64,000 nucleotides of DNA from Carettochelys insculpta. Its lineage: Eukaryota; Chordata; Testudines; Carettochelyidae. A program made the translations under genes and the position numbers. Below the pieces are notes generated by a model. That model was not told where the DNA came from, ran no database searches, and worked only from the letters and a program-made list of their open reading frames with translations. Positions within the stretch are counted from its first letter, which is position 1. Each line of letters opens with the position of its first letter. This document shows, piece by piece, positions 21,813-35,343 of the stretch. The stretch spans positions 176,498,798 through 176,562,797 of the forward strand of contig NC_134138.1 in assembly GCF_033958435.1 (NCBI RefSeq), read 5' to 3'.

Positions 21813-24800
21813 AAAGTTTCCCAGTGAAATACATAATAGAGCAATGGGGTGTACATAGTTCTGAAAAATCGCGCTGTTTATTTAGGTGCCACTAAATATG
21901 GATGTAGAGCCCCAGGTTCTGCTCCAGTTAGGGCAGATTCGATACCAGTGTAATATTGCTGAACTCAATAGAATTGCACCATGCATTAATTTTGCACAAC
22001 ATTATCTGACTTTTCAATAGACCTGTCTCTGAAATATGAAAAATGTATGCAACAAGGCACATATTGATTCAATCATCATAACAATACATCTAATTATTTC
22101 CTTATGGTAAGCTCCTGTTGCATCCAATTTGAAGAGAAAAGTTCTTTTCAATGAGCCATGTTCCAACGAAGCAGCCCCTTGATATTTCATTTTCTTAAGA
22201 AACTCCCTGCTTGTCTTATCTGAATGTTAAATAAGAAGAAAACCCTTTGAAATGGAAACAATCCCTAACATCTGATTATGTGCAGCTTACTCAAGCCTTC
22301 ATGCTACATTTGTAACCCACCACTAATTAATAATTGTATGTGATTATTTAGATCCTGTTCTGAGTGCTCAAAGCCCGACTGCCTTCTCCTCCAAGACAGT
22401 GTAGATATTTGTAACCTGAATCCAAATTCAGTTTGATGGAAATTAGATAAGAAAGTTTCTACTGCATTCCTAGTTTGTGTCACTAGGTAAAGCAGTGAGA
22501 TGGCATTACACAAGAGCAAATAAACAAAAATAGCATGAAAAAGCAAACATTCGCAAAGACAATGATAAAAAAAAGACAAGCTTTGCCCAGCAAGCCTTGT
22601 AAAATGAATTTCCTGTTCAATCAAACAGTACTCAAAGGCAAACCAAGTTCTCACAGGTTTCCTCAGTTCTATCTCACACTTCCTTGCTCATAATTAATAA
22701 CCAAAACATTACAGAAAAACTATCCCAGTCTCCCAATATATGTAAGATTACTGAAGCTCAGAATGATTCTCTGTTTATTGCATTAGATACTGTAAGAAAA
22801 GGAGATATAAAGAAATGTATAATTTGCCACTTAGAGAGATATTTCTCACTTTGGACTATATTTGTTTTGTTTGGGGAACTTCTCTATTTAAAGTCTGAAG
22901 TCCCAGGTAGGATATTATAATATCACAAGGATAAATACAAGAAAGCAAGTAAGGAGGAAAAAATTTAGTCACAAACATTACCTACGAAGAGATGGTTGCT
23001 GTTGCAGTCTTTTCAAGGACATACCATATTCACCTGGAGAAACCAGCTGGTCAGCCAAATGGCCAATAAGCAATTTATATATGAAAAAAATGTGGGGTGC
23101 GCTGTCCCTTACGAATTGTATAACTCTGTATATGGCCTTCTGTATATGTGTACCAACAGTTAGCTGCACATACATCAGGCTAAATTGTTTTCAATGGAGC
23201 TACACTAACTGACACCAGCTGGTCAGGTACACCTTCTCTTGACCTTCAAAAGCAAAATATACCTAGCTCCATCATTGGCAGCATTGCACCATCAGACTTC
23301 CAGTGCACCTAACCCCACATTTTTAAGGCATTTCAAGCTCCTCAAACCCTAATAGAACGTCAGGCATATGCGCATCATAAACAGACATTCATTAAGACAA
23401 GGCACTGGACAAGACAGAGTTACACAAAATATCGTAGATTCTAAAGAAGCTGCGAGAATTTCCTATAAACGAAGAGTGTAGAAGGATGATCTTATAAGTG
23501 GAAATGCCAATGAGACCGCACCCAGACATGAGGAGGCATTCTCGTGGTGAGCTCACCATGCTGCTTCTTTGCATTAACTCCTACCCATTTTGTCATTCTG
23601 CTGTCAGGCCACTCTTTCAGTGTCACCATCAGTCCCATCAAATGAAGAACAGCTCAGCCCAAGTGCAGCACAGAAGATGAAGTCTTTCATGGGATTATGA
23701 GTCCCATTCTCTGCAAATATAACAGATCTATGTGGTTGAGTGACTGGGCTTCCTCCTCAAGACAGAAGAACATGAGGTTTCTTAGTTTGACCTGAAAAAA
23801 GCCTCCAATGGATCCCTTTTAGAAGATCTCACTACATCTCTAAAGAGACAAACTTTTTGTTTTCCAATCAGGGGCCCATGTGTGTCTGAAACTTTCCCCT
23901 CTCATTTTTATGGCAATTACCTCGACTTGCTATCTGGATAGTGTCATCTAAGTACTGGAAGCACTACTGAAAAGTACCATTTGAGGTTTAATTTAGCAAA
24001 ATCATTCTTACATGGATACGTGCAACAATGACCATAAACAAAAGGATTTAAAAAATCCTCAGAAAAAGTGGGATTCTGGGGATTACATGGCTCTGTGAAT
24101 ATTTTCAGCACAATTCGTGTATTTTTCTGAATTCTGGCAAATCCTTAATTGGAGACCTTTCTTCAGGAATGATATTATTCAGATAACTACTAGATTTCTA
24201 CTTCACAGACTCCCCCACCTGTTCAGTAAAAAAAAAAAAACACCTACCCACTTGCACTTTAATCATACTGCCAGTATGAACTCTGGACAATTAAGACAGC
24301 AGCTCTTGACTGAAAACAGGAGCAAATCCTCTTAATGTTGCATATGGTCGTTTAATCTACTTGCTCTGTATGGAGGACTTACGTTCCAGTGCTCGCCCCA
24401 CATGAATCAGCTCCAGTTCTGTAACTGACCTCATTTGGCATTTGGCAGAAGCTAAAAGCAATAGCATCCAGCTGTTCACTTTAGTCAAAGTGTATGAGTA
24501 CATAAATAAAACATACAAGTTTGACTTCAACCCTTGGGAAACGTAATGCTCCTCAGTGGTAAAAAATGAAGTTGTTAAGCTTTTTTTCTTCCTGATGTTG
24601 TTTGAAGGCACATCCCCAGTCCCACATGCACTATCTTTTCCTGGGGAATTCTGGTTGTGTCTTCTACATCAGTGCTCAGACAGTGTGGTGCATCTCATAA
24701 TGAGAATCTCTTAATGAGATTCTTGCGCCTGAAGGAAAAGCTCCTTGCTCAGCACAAAGCCAGTGTCACAAACTGCACAGTAATGTAAGCACAGTGCTCA

Positions 24801-27234
24801 GCAAACTGTTCACCAGGGGTTACAAATGGAAAATTTGCTTCTTTAAGCTCCCTTTAAAAGCTCAGAGTCCTTCCCCCTTGCTTGCTGTGAGAAGTACCTC
24901 CATCAGAGCCACTTGTGGAACAAGGTGATAATGAGAAGGAGGAAGAATCTGACACCCTTATTCTTGCTAATACCTCACTGTAAGGGGGCCATTTCACTGC
25001 CACAGCACCTCCTCCTGTGTGACCCGGGAATTAGCTTGTTTTCCTCAGCTTGTTTTCCTTTCTGGCTGGTGCATTGTCCACTGCCTCTCACTTCACACAA
25101 TCAGCACTGAACCCATGTTGCTATTTAGAGTGTGGTGTCCTCTTCAGTTAATTACAGCCATCCTGGTACAGCAAGATGCTATACAAGGAGGAAAAGGGAG
25201 GGATTCAGCCTGTCCACCACTCTAAGTTCCAGCCCACCAACCCTCTGGCAGCAGTCTGATTCTGTCCTCCTCATCTCTCCCCTTAACTGTCTTGCTCTCT
25301 GGGCCACTTCCTCTGGGATCCCCTTGCACCTTCTGGGCCACTATTGCAGGGCCAGCAGCCCAGCAAGCATCAGGCTGCAGCCTCTCCATAGCCCTGATTA
25401 GCCAGCCCACCCCTGTTCCCTACCTGGGAGCTGGTCCTGCCCCTTTCCTGGCTAAGACCTAGCTAATTCTGTCCTGTGGGAGCAGCTCCTCATATACTAG
25501 GTTGCTCCAGAAAGCTGCCCTGTGAGTGGCTCTCCCCAGGAGCCCTCCATTCATTGGTTGGGGGAGTTGTACATGCTCCCTCCAGCCTGTCTTAACCCTT
25601 CTTTTGCAGAAGTGGACATGCACCCCACTGCACTCACTCTACCCACAATCCCATTAATTTCAGTGAGGAATAAAGTGCTAAGATCTGGAAAGAATGGTGG
25701 CAGACTCTGATTAGAAAAGAAACAGGAAGTTTTAGCTGTGAGTAACTGCTCCTCAGTGTATTTTTTAATTCCTTTTTCATCACATGATGCATCAGTTTAA
25801 TAATCAGATCTAGGCTATTGCTAGCAGAATGCTCTAAAGTGGAGAGTCTTTACTTACCTAAAGCTCTTTTTTTGTAGCCATTGACTATAGCATTACAAAT
25901 GTTTTTTTTTTTCTTTTTAGGTAGTTGGATGAACTGCAGAAAAGGTCACAAATACAGCCTCCCATCGTATGGCCAATGGTTCTCTAAAGAAAAACTGCAT
26001 AAAAGTAGATGGGCCTGAGCCTCAAGAAAATAAATAGCAGCCATTCCCATCCACTGACTGTGTTTAGAGAAGGATTTCTCTTAAGGGAGGATCTGTGGAG
26101 CTCTCATGTGTTCTACATGCTTGCAATGAATTTCTGCAGGCCTTCTCTGCCCATTCTGAAAGGAAAATAAGCCTGCACACCTATTCCTCCGAATGGATTT
26201 ACCCCATTTACCCCATGGATGGATTTTATCATTTTGCTGTAAACCTGTGGATCCATGTTGGAAGTTCTTTGATTTGCTCTTTAAATTGCACCTTATGTTA
26301 AATAGGGTTTTCTGTGCCTCTGTGTGTGTGTGTGTGTGTGTGTGTGACATTCTGGATTGCAATTGAAAGCAGTGAGAGGTTGGGTTACCACTTGCCGTTG
26401 TAATCTTGATACCCAAAATACTACTTGTGGCCCTGTGCTTGCGACATGCACGCTGTCTGTGTGTCCTCTGTGTTCTGTATACTGAATGGCTGTCATTCAA
26501 CTAGTTTAAATCCAGCAATCTGACAGCAGTTATCACACACACACTTTTGTCTTTATTAGACTTGGTTAATATTAGCAAGTGACATCAAGACATACCCAGT
26601 CCCAAACTTTCCCAGAGCTGTGTGCTGTAATTGTCACAGGAAAGGCTGGATATTTCAGAAGAATAATCAGATGTATTTTTTTTCTTTAAGGGGACACAAT
26701 TACGAACTGGCCACATGAATTGGAGTTGACGTTCACTTTAGCACAATCACAGCATTGCTGGTTTAGATTAACAGTAAAACAGGTTTGTTAAGGAAAGATT
26801 TTAAATTTTTAAGTAGGTTCAAGTAGAAATGGTTACAAAGAAACAAAAATGGAAACACTCGTCTGAAAGTATAAATCTTAATATAACAAGGTTTGGTTCA
26901 AGGCTTTGTTCAAGATAGCTTTTCTCACCAACAATCTTCCAAGAAGGTGGTGGCCGACCACTCTTCTCGGTACAGGATCTATTAACAGTCTCAAAGTTGC
27001 TGGGGCCTTTGTCTTCTTGGGTGAAAAAGTTTTATGACTCTTTTCTATACCAGTAAACCTTTGAAATGGATTCCTCTGGATGGCTATTCCCCTTGGAGTA
27101 AAGTTTATTCCAGAAGTAAGGAAGATCTGATGGAGTCTGGAAGTGAAGGAGGCACCCCACTCTTTTACCTCCTACAACTAATGTTTCCTAACATGCAAAT
27201 GGTTTAGTTTCATCTGGTCTCCTTCCCCAGCTGT
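21813..27234. other. Intergenic DNA with few recognisable features
   Basis: No convincing gene. The 116-codon minus-strand open stretch at 22304-22654 is unrecognised. The 24.9-25.6 kb part is C/T-rich. A small inverted repeat, TCTCATAATGAGAATCTCTT, lies at about 24690. Confidence 0.4.
26321..26346. repeat. (TG)n microsatellite
   Basis: Thirteen uninterrupted TG units. Confidence 0.9.
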
Positions 27235-27249
27235 CTTGATGGTTCTGTG

Positions 27250-27433
27250 AGTAACTGATATTTTGGAGCATAAGCTTTCGTGGGTAAAGACCTGCTTCCT
27301 CAGATAATGCATCTGATGAAGCGGGTCTTTACCCACGAAAGCTTATGCTCCAAAATATCTGTTAGTCTATAAGGTGCCACAGGACTTCTTGTTGTTCTTG
27401 AAGATACAGACTAACATGGCCGCCTATCTGATC
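27250..27433. mobile_element. Hammerhead-type retroposon, copy E, foldback
   Basis: 184 bp flanked by the exact 15-bp duplication CTTGATGGTTCTGTG (27235-27249, 27434-27448). The left arm (about 27257-27304) and right arm (about 27309-27358) are inverted copies with two or three differences. The right half then continues through the distal unit (CTGTTAGTCTATAAGGTGCC to GCCTATCTGAT). Both arms contain the CTGATGA/GAAA hairpin. The minus-strand one has CTGAGGA. Confidence 0.9.
27313..27350 (+). ncRNA. Hammerhead-ribozyme-like core in copy E
   Basis: CTGATGA (27313-27319), extra A, stem II GCGGG/CCCAC with one mismatch (27321-27325, 27332-27336), GAAA (27337-27340), stem III A-GC/GC-U around the loop TTAT, and the putative cleavage C at 27350. 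It has the same architecture as in copy C. Confidence 0.45.
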
Positions 27434-28129
27434 CTTGATGGTTCTGTGTTATTTATGAAAATGGGGTAAAGACACAATCCTTTGTTTAGGATTGGCCTCT
27501 ATAAACAACTTTTGATTGTGCTGTCTAATCTTGAACAAGTAACATTATACTGGGATGTTGAGGGGATTAGTAACTTTATATATAATGTTGCTACATATAT
27601 TTCATCATGATATTATTGACCTGAAAGCTATTCGTTTTCTAGTGATACTTCACAACTATATTATTATCATAGCATATCAGGTGTGAGTATAGGGTACATT
27701 GAATCACAGAGGGATAAGCCATTGTACTGGGCCTTCCATGGAAAGGCAAGGGTGTTATAAACAGAATGGAAACCACTGAAATCATTGTTCTCTATCTCAG
27801 GCTGAACTGAATAATGTTGAGGAATTGTTTCACAGGTGTATTAGTTTAATCAAGGATGCAGAAAAAGGAAGAGAAGCCTGTCCATGGTCCAGAGGAGCAC
27901 CTTCACAGTGCAACTTCAGTGCTATCCGTGAGAGCAGATGCCTAAGATAAGCAATAGGCTGTTTCTGGCTGGCATATCAGCAATTCACTCCTGGTGCCCT
28001 CATCAAAGAAGATAATGCAACTGTGTTGTGAAGTGAGAATAAATGGATGAGTATAACAGAAAAATAAAAGATAAAAGACGTGTACAAGTACTGCAAGGAA
28101 CTGCATTGGCAAATGATGAACATAAGGGA

Positions 28130-28995
28130 TTATGCCAACATGGCAAGGGAGGAAGAGTAGTTAGGAGGATGTGGAAGAAAAGGAGGAGGAGAAGGAAAAG
28201 GTAGCATGCAGACAATAAAGAAGGAGCACTCTAAGGAAAAGGTGGAAGAACACCAATGATGAGAAGGAAGGAGCAGGCCAACAGAGAAGCAGGAAGAGAA
28301 TACTTGCATACAGAAATGAGGGCAGGGATAAAAACTGTCAGGATCACAAGGAGGGAGCTTGGTGAAAAGGAGGAGAAAGAATGGTGCCACCACAGTGGGA
28401 GGATGATGTAATGGATTCACAGAGAATTATGAGTAATTGAGGAAGAGGAGGAAGAGAAAGGGACTTGCTGATGAATGATTGAAAGGGAGTGTGCTGATGA
28501 AGAGCATGAGGAGGATCACAGTGAGCAGGATCAAAAGGAGGGCGTGTGCCACCATGAAGAAGTGCACTGATGTGGAAAGAGCAGAGTAAGGGAGATGATG
28601 ATGATGAAATTGAACCAACTATGAAGGAATGACGGAGTTGCATCAGAGAAGGAAAATGGGGAGAGGTTGAAGCACAGAAGGACAATGAGGAGGACAGAAC
28701 ATGCCAGTGTGAAAGTGAATGACGGGAAGGCTCATGAGGTTGAAACTTGCAGATGATCTGGCAAGAGGCAGAAGTGTACAGATGAAGAAAAAATTGAACT
28801 GATGGCAGAGGAGATTGTGGTGATGGAGGACAACAATGAGAAAGGGATGTGCCAGGAGGAGGAAGACAAAGGAGTAGACAGAGGTGCTGATGTAAAAGGG
28901 GAGGGTGATTATGATTGTATCAAGGTGGAAGAGAAGGAATAGGAGGAGCTAAACAAAAAGAGGAAGAGAAGAAAGAGGAGAAAATTTGAGGCCAG
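28130..28995. repeat. Purine-rich degenerate minisatellite, part 1
   Basis: Plus strand dominated by A and G, with recurring but imperfect motifs such as TGCTGATGAAGAG, GAGGAGGAAGAG and GTGTGCC. No exact period is visible by eye. The minus strand therefore shows long Ser/Pro/Leu-rich open stretches that are by-products of composition. Confidence 0.6.
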
Positions 28996-29383
28996 AGGTG
29001 ATCACTGGATTATCTAGTGAGATCTGTATATCACAGGCTGCCAGTACCACTCCATGTTGCAGAAAGAGGAGGAAAATCCCTAAGGTCACTGACAATATGA
29101 TCTACAGGAAATTTTCTTCCTGATCACATAAACAACAACAGTTCAACCTGAACATTTGAACAAGAACCAACCAAACAAGCACCCGGAGAGAGAGAAGGCT
29201 TGATGCCATCTCAAAGCCTTGGTCCATCCCACCCAATGTCCCCTTTCCAGCTATGGAAATCTGATGTTTCAGAGGTAGGAAATAGTCTTGAACAAAGACT
29301 GTTGAGAGGGATAGGATTGCACTCAATAAATACTTTAAGAATTAAGAGAGCTGATGTACCATCCCTCTGAGTGAGAGGATGAA

Positions 29384-29496
29384 GAGCCACTCTTTCTGCC
29401 TCGGTGTGTGGAGCCAGACCAAGGTTGCTCATCCCCATAGATGTGGAGGAATGAGGCAGGAAGTATCAAAGGCAGGGCCCTTAGCTCAGTTGGAGT
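29384..29496 (+). repeat. Direct repeat DR1, TATA-like
   Basis: About 110 bp repeated at 30243-30352. Shared blocks include CTCTTTCTGCCT/CTCTCTCTGCCT, GTGGAGGAATGAG, GCAGGAAGTAT and GGCAGGGCCC-TAGCTCAG. This copy has TATCAAA where the other has TATAAAT. Confidence 0.75.
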
Positions 29497-30109
29497 GACA
29501 CAAGGAAAGGATCCAAATGTAGGCTGCTCCCTGCAGACTCTATTGCCAAGCTAGGTGATATCCTGGACTGTGGGGGACCTGATGCCAACAGGGAGGTAGA
29601 GTTACCCGGCCTGCCAGCTGCCGAGTACCCAGATAAACAGGAGAAGCCAGAGAGGACTGCACAAGAGATCAGGTAGGATGTAGTCCAGAAGTGGAACTGC
29701 ACGTTGTGGCAGTTTGGTGATCCATCAGCATATTTTAAAGGATTCCCAGTGGTGACAACTCCCCCCACCCCCATCAAAGGCCTGGGGCCTAGAACACGGT
29801 GGAATCTGGAGGACTTGCATTCACCTATCCTTGCCACCGCTGACCTGAGACAGCCAGCTCCCCACGATAGCACACTACTGACTCTTGTCAGCACTGTCTT
29901 GCCTGAGGGACATGCAACTGACTCCTGCCAGCACTGCCCTGTCTAGGGGTGCATTCTGGCCTTGCTGCCCACACTCCTCTGTTGTTCCCACTCCGTCTGC
30001 CCATCTCCCCTTCACTTAGAGATGTGTGACCTCAGCAATCCAGTGAGGTGGCTGCCCCAGGGGCTCAATGAGTCAACCAACTCAATTACAAGGAGGGTAA
30101 ATACCACGT
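29497..30109. other. GC-richer block between the two direct repeats
   Basis: C-rich, with CCCCCCACCCCCATC at about 29761 and two copies of an ACTGACTC...GTCAGCACTG...TGCC-like motif (29878-29945). No protein is recognised. It may be internal sequence of an unidentified retroelement bounded by the direct repeats. Confidence 0.35.
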
Positions 30110-30650
30110 AGGATGATGATGATGACCATGACAAGGAAAAAGAAGAGGGAGTGTGCCAAGGAGGTGGAGGGAGCTGACTGAGACAGAAGGGGACTAGGAG
30201 GAAGGCACTCAACAAGGAAGAGGAGAAATGATTAGGAAAACGGAGCTCCTCTCTCTGCCTGGGTGGGCAGAACAAGGGCAAGATTGCTCTGCCCATCAAA
30301 AGTGGAGGAATGAGCAGGAAGTATAAATGGCAGGGCCCCTAGCTCAGAGGAAGAGTGTTCAGGAGAACTGAGAAGCAGGAGGTGGTGGTGATTGTGAAAG
30401 CAGCATACTGAGGAGAGGGATCATGAGGATGGAGCATGCAGAGGTGGAGGGGAATAAGAAATTGTGTGAGCATGGAAGAGGAGGAAGAAACATTCCAGTC
30501 ACAGAGAAAGAGAAGGGGGAAACATTCTGATGGAGAGGAGAAAGAGGGTGAACAACAACAAAGATGTGCTGGTGGAGGAGAGAGCTTGCTGACGTAGATG
30601 AGGAAAATAATGAGGCTGGAGCATGTAGATGAGAACATAAGAATGGAAAT
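30110..30650. repeat. Purine-rich degenerate minisatellite, part 2
   Basis: Same composition and motif style as 28130-28995 (GCTTGCTGACGTAGATGAGG, GATGTGCTGGTGGAGGAG). It contains the second direct repeat at 30243-30352. Confidence 0.55.
30243..30352 (+). repeat. Direct repeat DR2 with TATAAAT
   Basis: Second copy of DR1, offset by about 858 bp. GAAGTATAAATGGCAGGGCC (TATAAAT at 30322) looks like a TATA-box promoter with the start expected near 30350. Confidence 0.65.
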
Positions 30651-30720
30651 TATGCGTCAGCCCAATAGTCTATCTAACCCAGATTTATGTGGTGTAGTTG
30701 GACCACTAGAAACAGAATTA
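30634..30720 (+). repeat. Dispersed GAACATAAGAATG repeat, fragment
   Basis: GAGAACATAAGAATGGAAAT and CAGCCCAATAGTCTATCTAA match the start of the longer copy at 55264-55480. Class unknown to me. Confidence 0.6.
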
Positions 30721-33700
30721 AAACTCTTCTGCCCCTCTTAAACAAATAATTTCACTGCTGTCTGTAGCAGAGTTATGGCCACTTCCACTGAACAACTCCA
30801 CTGAAGGACTTTGGCATGAAAAGCATAGGCACACTTTTCACACTTTTGACTATATCTTTAAGTCTACTGGTCACCTATGTCGCATAGCATTTTTCCATAG
30901 GTTTTTGTTCCTAGGTTATATGAATTACATTTTTTGACAAACAGGAAAGAAATCAGAGTTTTATAAAGGGCTGCACAAAACCTTCAAATGCAAGCCATTG
31001 TATGAACATACACTCAATTATTAGGAAGACCTTCAAGTTCTGAGAACATAAATTCACCTCTATGTGCATCTGTGGAAGACAGACAAAAGGAGCCTTGAAT
31101 GCCGCGAAAGCTATGTCAAGGCTTTGATTCAAAAGAGTTTTCCCACATATTTTCTTGTCATAGGAGCTCAGCTCTACTAACCCCATAAGAAAAACAGAAC
31201 ACAACAAACATAATTGCATTCACTCATCTTATGATAGCATAGTGCTTTCTTTGGATCTCTCCTTTTCCAGCCAATTCAGACTTTTCATTTTCCTTATTAA
31301 ATGGTCATTTTCCATAGGCTATGATTGCATTAGACCTGTATTAGATATTTCAATCCAAGATGATTGAAATAAAGACTATAATCTCGCTTTCCCTTTTGAT
31401 TTTTCATGGTGTCTATGAAAACTTTCATTGTCAATATTATAAGTGACGTCTTTGTCTGGTATACAGTACTAAGTGTGTGATTATTATGTTTGGCTTGAAG
31501 TATTGCTGAAGAGGATGAATTAGTTATAGACATGTTATTTCACATACTCATACTTTGGAAAATTATCCAATTTTTCTGTATTTGAGATATCTTGCTTTTA
31601 TGAGGGGTTGTAGTTTATATGCTATACGCATAAAACAATGAAATAAAATTACAATTTAGCTCTTTAGGTTATGATAAAATAAAATAGAGAACTGAATTAA
31701 CCAGTAGCATCCTTAATTTACTCATTTTTGGGGAATCCCTTTCAATAAAACAAAGATGATAAATTGCCAGTGTTAGTGTAACTCAATTTACCCATGCTGT
31801 GTTGGTAAATTTTGTTCATAGTAGCGTGGCTAACTTGGTATGAATTTTTCAGCTATATTTTCATTACCCAAGGGGACAGCGGATATTTAATTCAGGCCTA
31901 TTTTCATGTTCCAGCTCTATAATAAATGCTGGTGCTGTGCAATGGATTGCATATCTCAGAGCTAGAAATAAAGTTACAATGAAAGACAGACACACTGAAC
32001 ACAGAGATACCTAGGGAGTGGTTTCCCTAGCAACAGGGAGATCACTCACAACTTTCTCTCCTCTTGTGAAATTATTGGTGGTTTGTCAGAGAACTCCACA
32101 AAGAAGATGCCTGTTATAAAATATTGCAGTTAACAGGTATCTAATTCACATAAAAAGACTAACATTAAATGAATCCAGTGTCCATGTTGGCCGCCCAAAA
32201 ACACACTTGTTAGCCATGCTTTTTAAGACAAGCCCTTCCTGTGAAACATCAGACCTTTTCATAGACTACCAAGGTAGGCATTCAAATCTAGAGGCAGGTA
32301 GAATCACTGGTCACTGCTGAAAACCCGAGTCTTCCAAATTTGTGAAGCTTCTGTTAAGGAAGATATTTTTGCTTTTCAAAAATATTGATATCTTTATTTT
32401 CACATTATATTTTCTCTTTTGCTCCCCAGCAACCATATCGTGCAAGTGTCTTTACACTCAACCAGAGGCCTAGTGATTACAGTCAGCATGGCTCTATCTA
32501 CTAATTTGGCTCTCATTGCCATTGTGTCTGCCACAATGGATTATGTTTCTTTGTTACATGCCTTGGGGTGAGGGAAGCACTCACCTTGGAATTCCAAATA
32601 ATTCCAAAAATGAACTCTCCCCTGTTGCCACAACCAAACCAAAATCCTGGTTCATCTTCCTCCAAACATCAGTGCAGTTGTGTAAGTCAGGAATGCTCCA
32701 CTAATACCAGGAGTTATGCCAGGTTGTACCAACCAAGGGTCTAGTCTTGCAAAATTGTATCTTCAAGTTACTAAGCATGTTCAGCAGGGAAAGTGCTATG
32801 GAGAGGGTTCACTGTACCTGAGATAGGCTCATTTGAAGATAGCCAAAACAGACCCTACTATTTTTCAGGCTGCACCATAAATTCTTCCCTGCTACTATTC
32901 CACTGACAGAGCCCACACAGGGTATAGTCCTATCCAGACCCTCTCCTCTTTCTGTCCATCACTTTTTGGTGTGTTTTTCTGGTGTTCTCTGCTAGTCCTT
33001 ACACATTAGGCTTGTGCTTGTGCCTGGCCCATTGATGCAGCGTCACCTCTTTCCTTTTTGTCCCTGCATAGGGCTAGGCACAATGGAGCTCATCTCTTTT
33101 CTGATAATAATTGCTGATTTGCTTATGCTCATCTCCTTTCCAAGGGGCAGGCAGGAAACACATAGCAGAAACAGAAACAATTGTGGTGATTGGATTCTCA
33201 TTTAGTTCTGGATTCTGCTACCTTCAAAATGGAAGTCAGTGACATTAAAGGCAATTACCTCCTCAGTATTTAACGCTAATTGTGACAGCACCGCAATGAT
33301 GGCATTCCATACGCAGGGCTGGGCTCACACAGATGTTGTCTCCGTTTCAGCATTGTCCCTAAAGAGATTTTAAAAACAAATGAGCAGCTTTCAGTGAAGA
33401 TGGTGGTGTTAAAGAATAGAAAGTAATGATTATTCATGGAATTTAGACCTATGTGAAGCTACAGCCTACAGCAGTCAATAATCTGTGGTCCTTAATAGTG
33501 GTCCTTGAAATCCAGGTGCATCAGCTTTACTTTAAGGGATCAGAAAAGATGCCCATGGGTAATAAATCTTGTTGTCACCCATCCTGTAGGTATGCTTAAT
33601 TTGCTGGTTTACTTGAAGTCTATCAATCATCACCCCATTCATATTTTAATGGAGGAGTGTCTCGGCTCATATAATCCCACATTACAATGCCCCACTGCCA

Positions 33701-33810
33701 GCCTCAGAGAAACCAAGGGTTAACTGTTCTCTCATAGGTTGGCTGATCCCTTACATGAAAAAAGTCCAGCTAGTCTTTTTCCAGAATAGATTCTCCTGTT
33801 TGATTAATTA
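30721..33810. other. Intergenic AT-rich DNA
   Basis: No gene recognised. Possible weak L2/MIR tail sequence at about 33065-33110 (GGGCTAGGCACAATGGAGCTC). Confidence 0.4.
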
Positions 33811-33811
33811 A

Positions 33812-34540
33812 AAGGGTGGGGAGCCCTTACAAAGGACCAAGGAAAAGCTGAGAGGGGGAGAACCAGAGTGGGTACAGCGGGAGACAGGGCAGGTGAGAGC
33901 AGCCAGAACCAGAAGATGTTTCCTGAGGTAATTCTAATGGTAGGAGAGCAGCAAGAGAGGTTTGCCTTCAGGCATCCCCCAAGCCAGAGAACTGGAGAAG
34001 TAGCAGCAGTCGAGGGAGCTACCTGCTGGCTCTAAGCTGGAGGGCCAAAGCCAAGGGTGAGGCAGGGCTGCAGACAGGGGACCAGTGGAGAAGCTTATCT
34101 GCTCTTGGCCACACACTGTTGAGCTGCACACAAGAGAAGAGTGAGAGGGTCTGGGGGAGTGAGAGATGGACCCTGGAAGGGTGAACTTTCACCAGAGAAG
34201 CTGTGGGGTTCCAGCTAGGAAGCCTGGGCTGGACACCAGCTGGAAGGGCTAAGGTGCCTGAGGGACAGAAGAGGAGCTCAGGTGTGGTATAACAAGCTGA
34301 TGTGGGGTCATGTCATGGGATTTAAGAACTATATACATGCAGGTGATAAATGGACTGTGTTTGGGACTTTTGTGAAGGACTGATTTGTACTATGTTTTTT
34401 TCAATAAAATTGGTGCCAAAGAAGAATATCATACATGCAAGAGAGCAAGAAGTACAGTCTTACCCAGGATGGGAAACTGAGGCTTGCACATTGGCTGTGC
34501 TGAAGCCTGCTGCAAGAAGGTGCTCCAGTTGGAGTTAAGC
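33812..34540 (+). other. Purine-rich repeat-like block with AATAAA
   Basis: Compositionally distinct (G/A-rich: GAGAGGGGGAGAACC, GGAGACAGGGCAGG). It ends in a T-run and AATAAA at 34403-34408. It resembles an LTR or non-coding transcript copy, but no terminal repeats or duplications were found and no protein is encoded. Confidence 0.3.
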
Positions 34541-35343
34541 TATGACATAGCCCCTAGAGACCATGAGCTAAGCTAGATTGATGGCACAATTAGGGGAAAT
34601 TATAATGTTTGTGCTACATCTGTGGAGAAATACATTGCTGTTCAATGACACTTTTTGCAAGAAGCTAAAATAATTTACAAATGGCTTTTTCTTCAAACAA
34701 TAAAACTGGAACCCAGATCCCAGTAACAGTTCAGAAAATTTTCTGTCAACAGCAAGATTTACTAGGGAAGCTCTGCTGTAAAACAAAGACCCAGGAGTTT
34801 TTACAATTGATGGCACAAATATTGCCTAGGTTATGTGTAATTATGTGACGACACACATCCAGTTATACTCTAATGCAATTTGAATAAATCCTAACTTACT
34901 TACAGCCTCTTCAGTTGGACTTCACTATCTTTATTCTGTGCAAACAAAACTCATCCATCACATTAATAGAGCAGAATCTGATTAAACAGTAATTTAAGAA
35001 AGATTTGGTTAAAATCAACTGACTACTACAACCTAAGGTAATTCTTGCTGTTGTACTGGCCAGCAGTTAAGACTAACAACAACAACACTGGAAAACCAGT
35101 CAAAGGTTTCATTAATTCTTGTACTATTGGTAATATATGCGCCACAGATCTCTGATGGAAGAGGTCAAAGCGAAGATCATATGGAGGACATTTGCCATCA
35201 ACTTGAGAGAAATCTTCTCCTTTCTACCTATTCTGAAGACACTCCTGTCATTTTGTCCAAAGCTTGTCAATGTAAACAAGTCAAAAGCCACAAGGTACAG
35301 TAGTGAATTTCACTGACATTCTCCAAGCAGCAATCTAGTAAGT

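Noticed and set aside
25880..25925. Splice acceptor at a polypyrimidine tract followed by TAG
   Set aside because: A T-run followed by AG is common in AT-rich DNA, and no open frame with coding character follows.
28003..28685. Ser/Pro/Leu-rich minus-strand open stretches
   Set aside because: These are a consequence of the GA-rich plus strand (few stops in TTC/CTT-rich reading) and have no domain.
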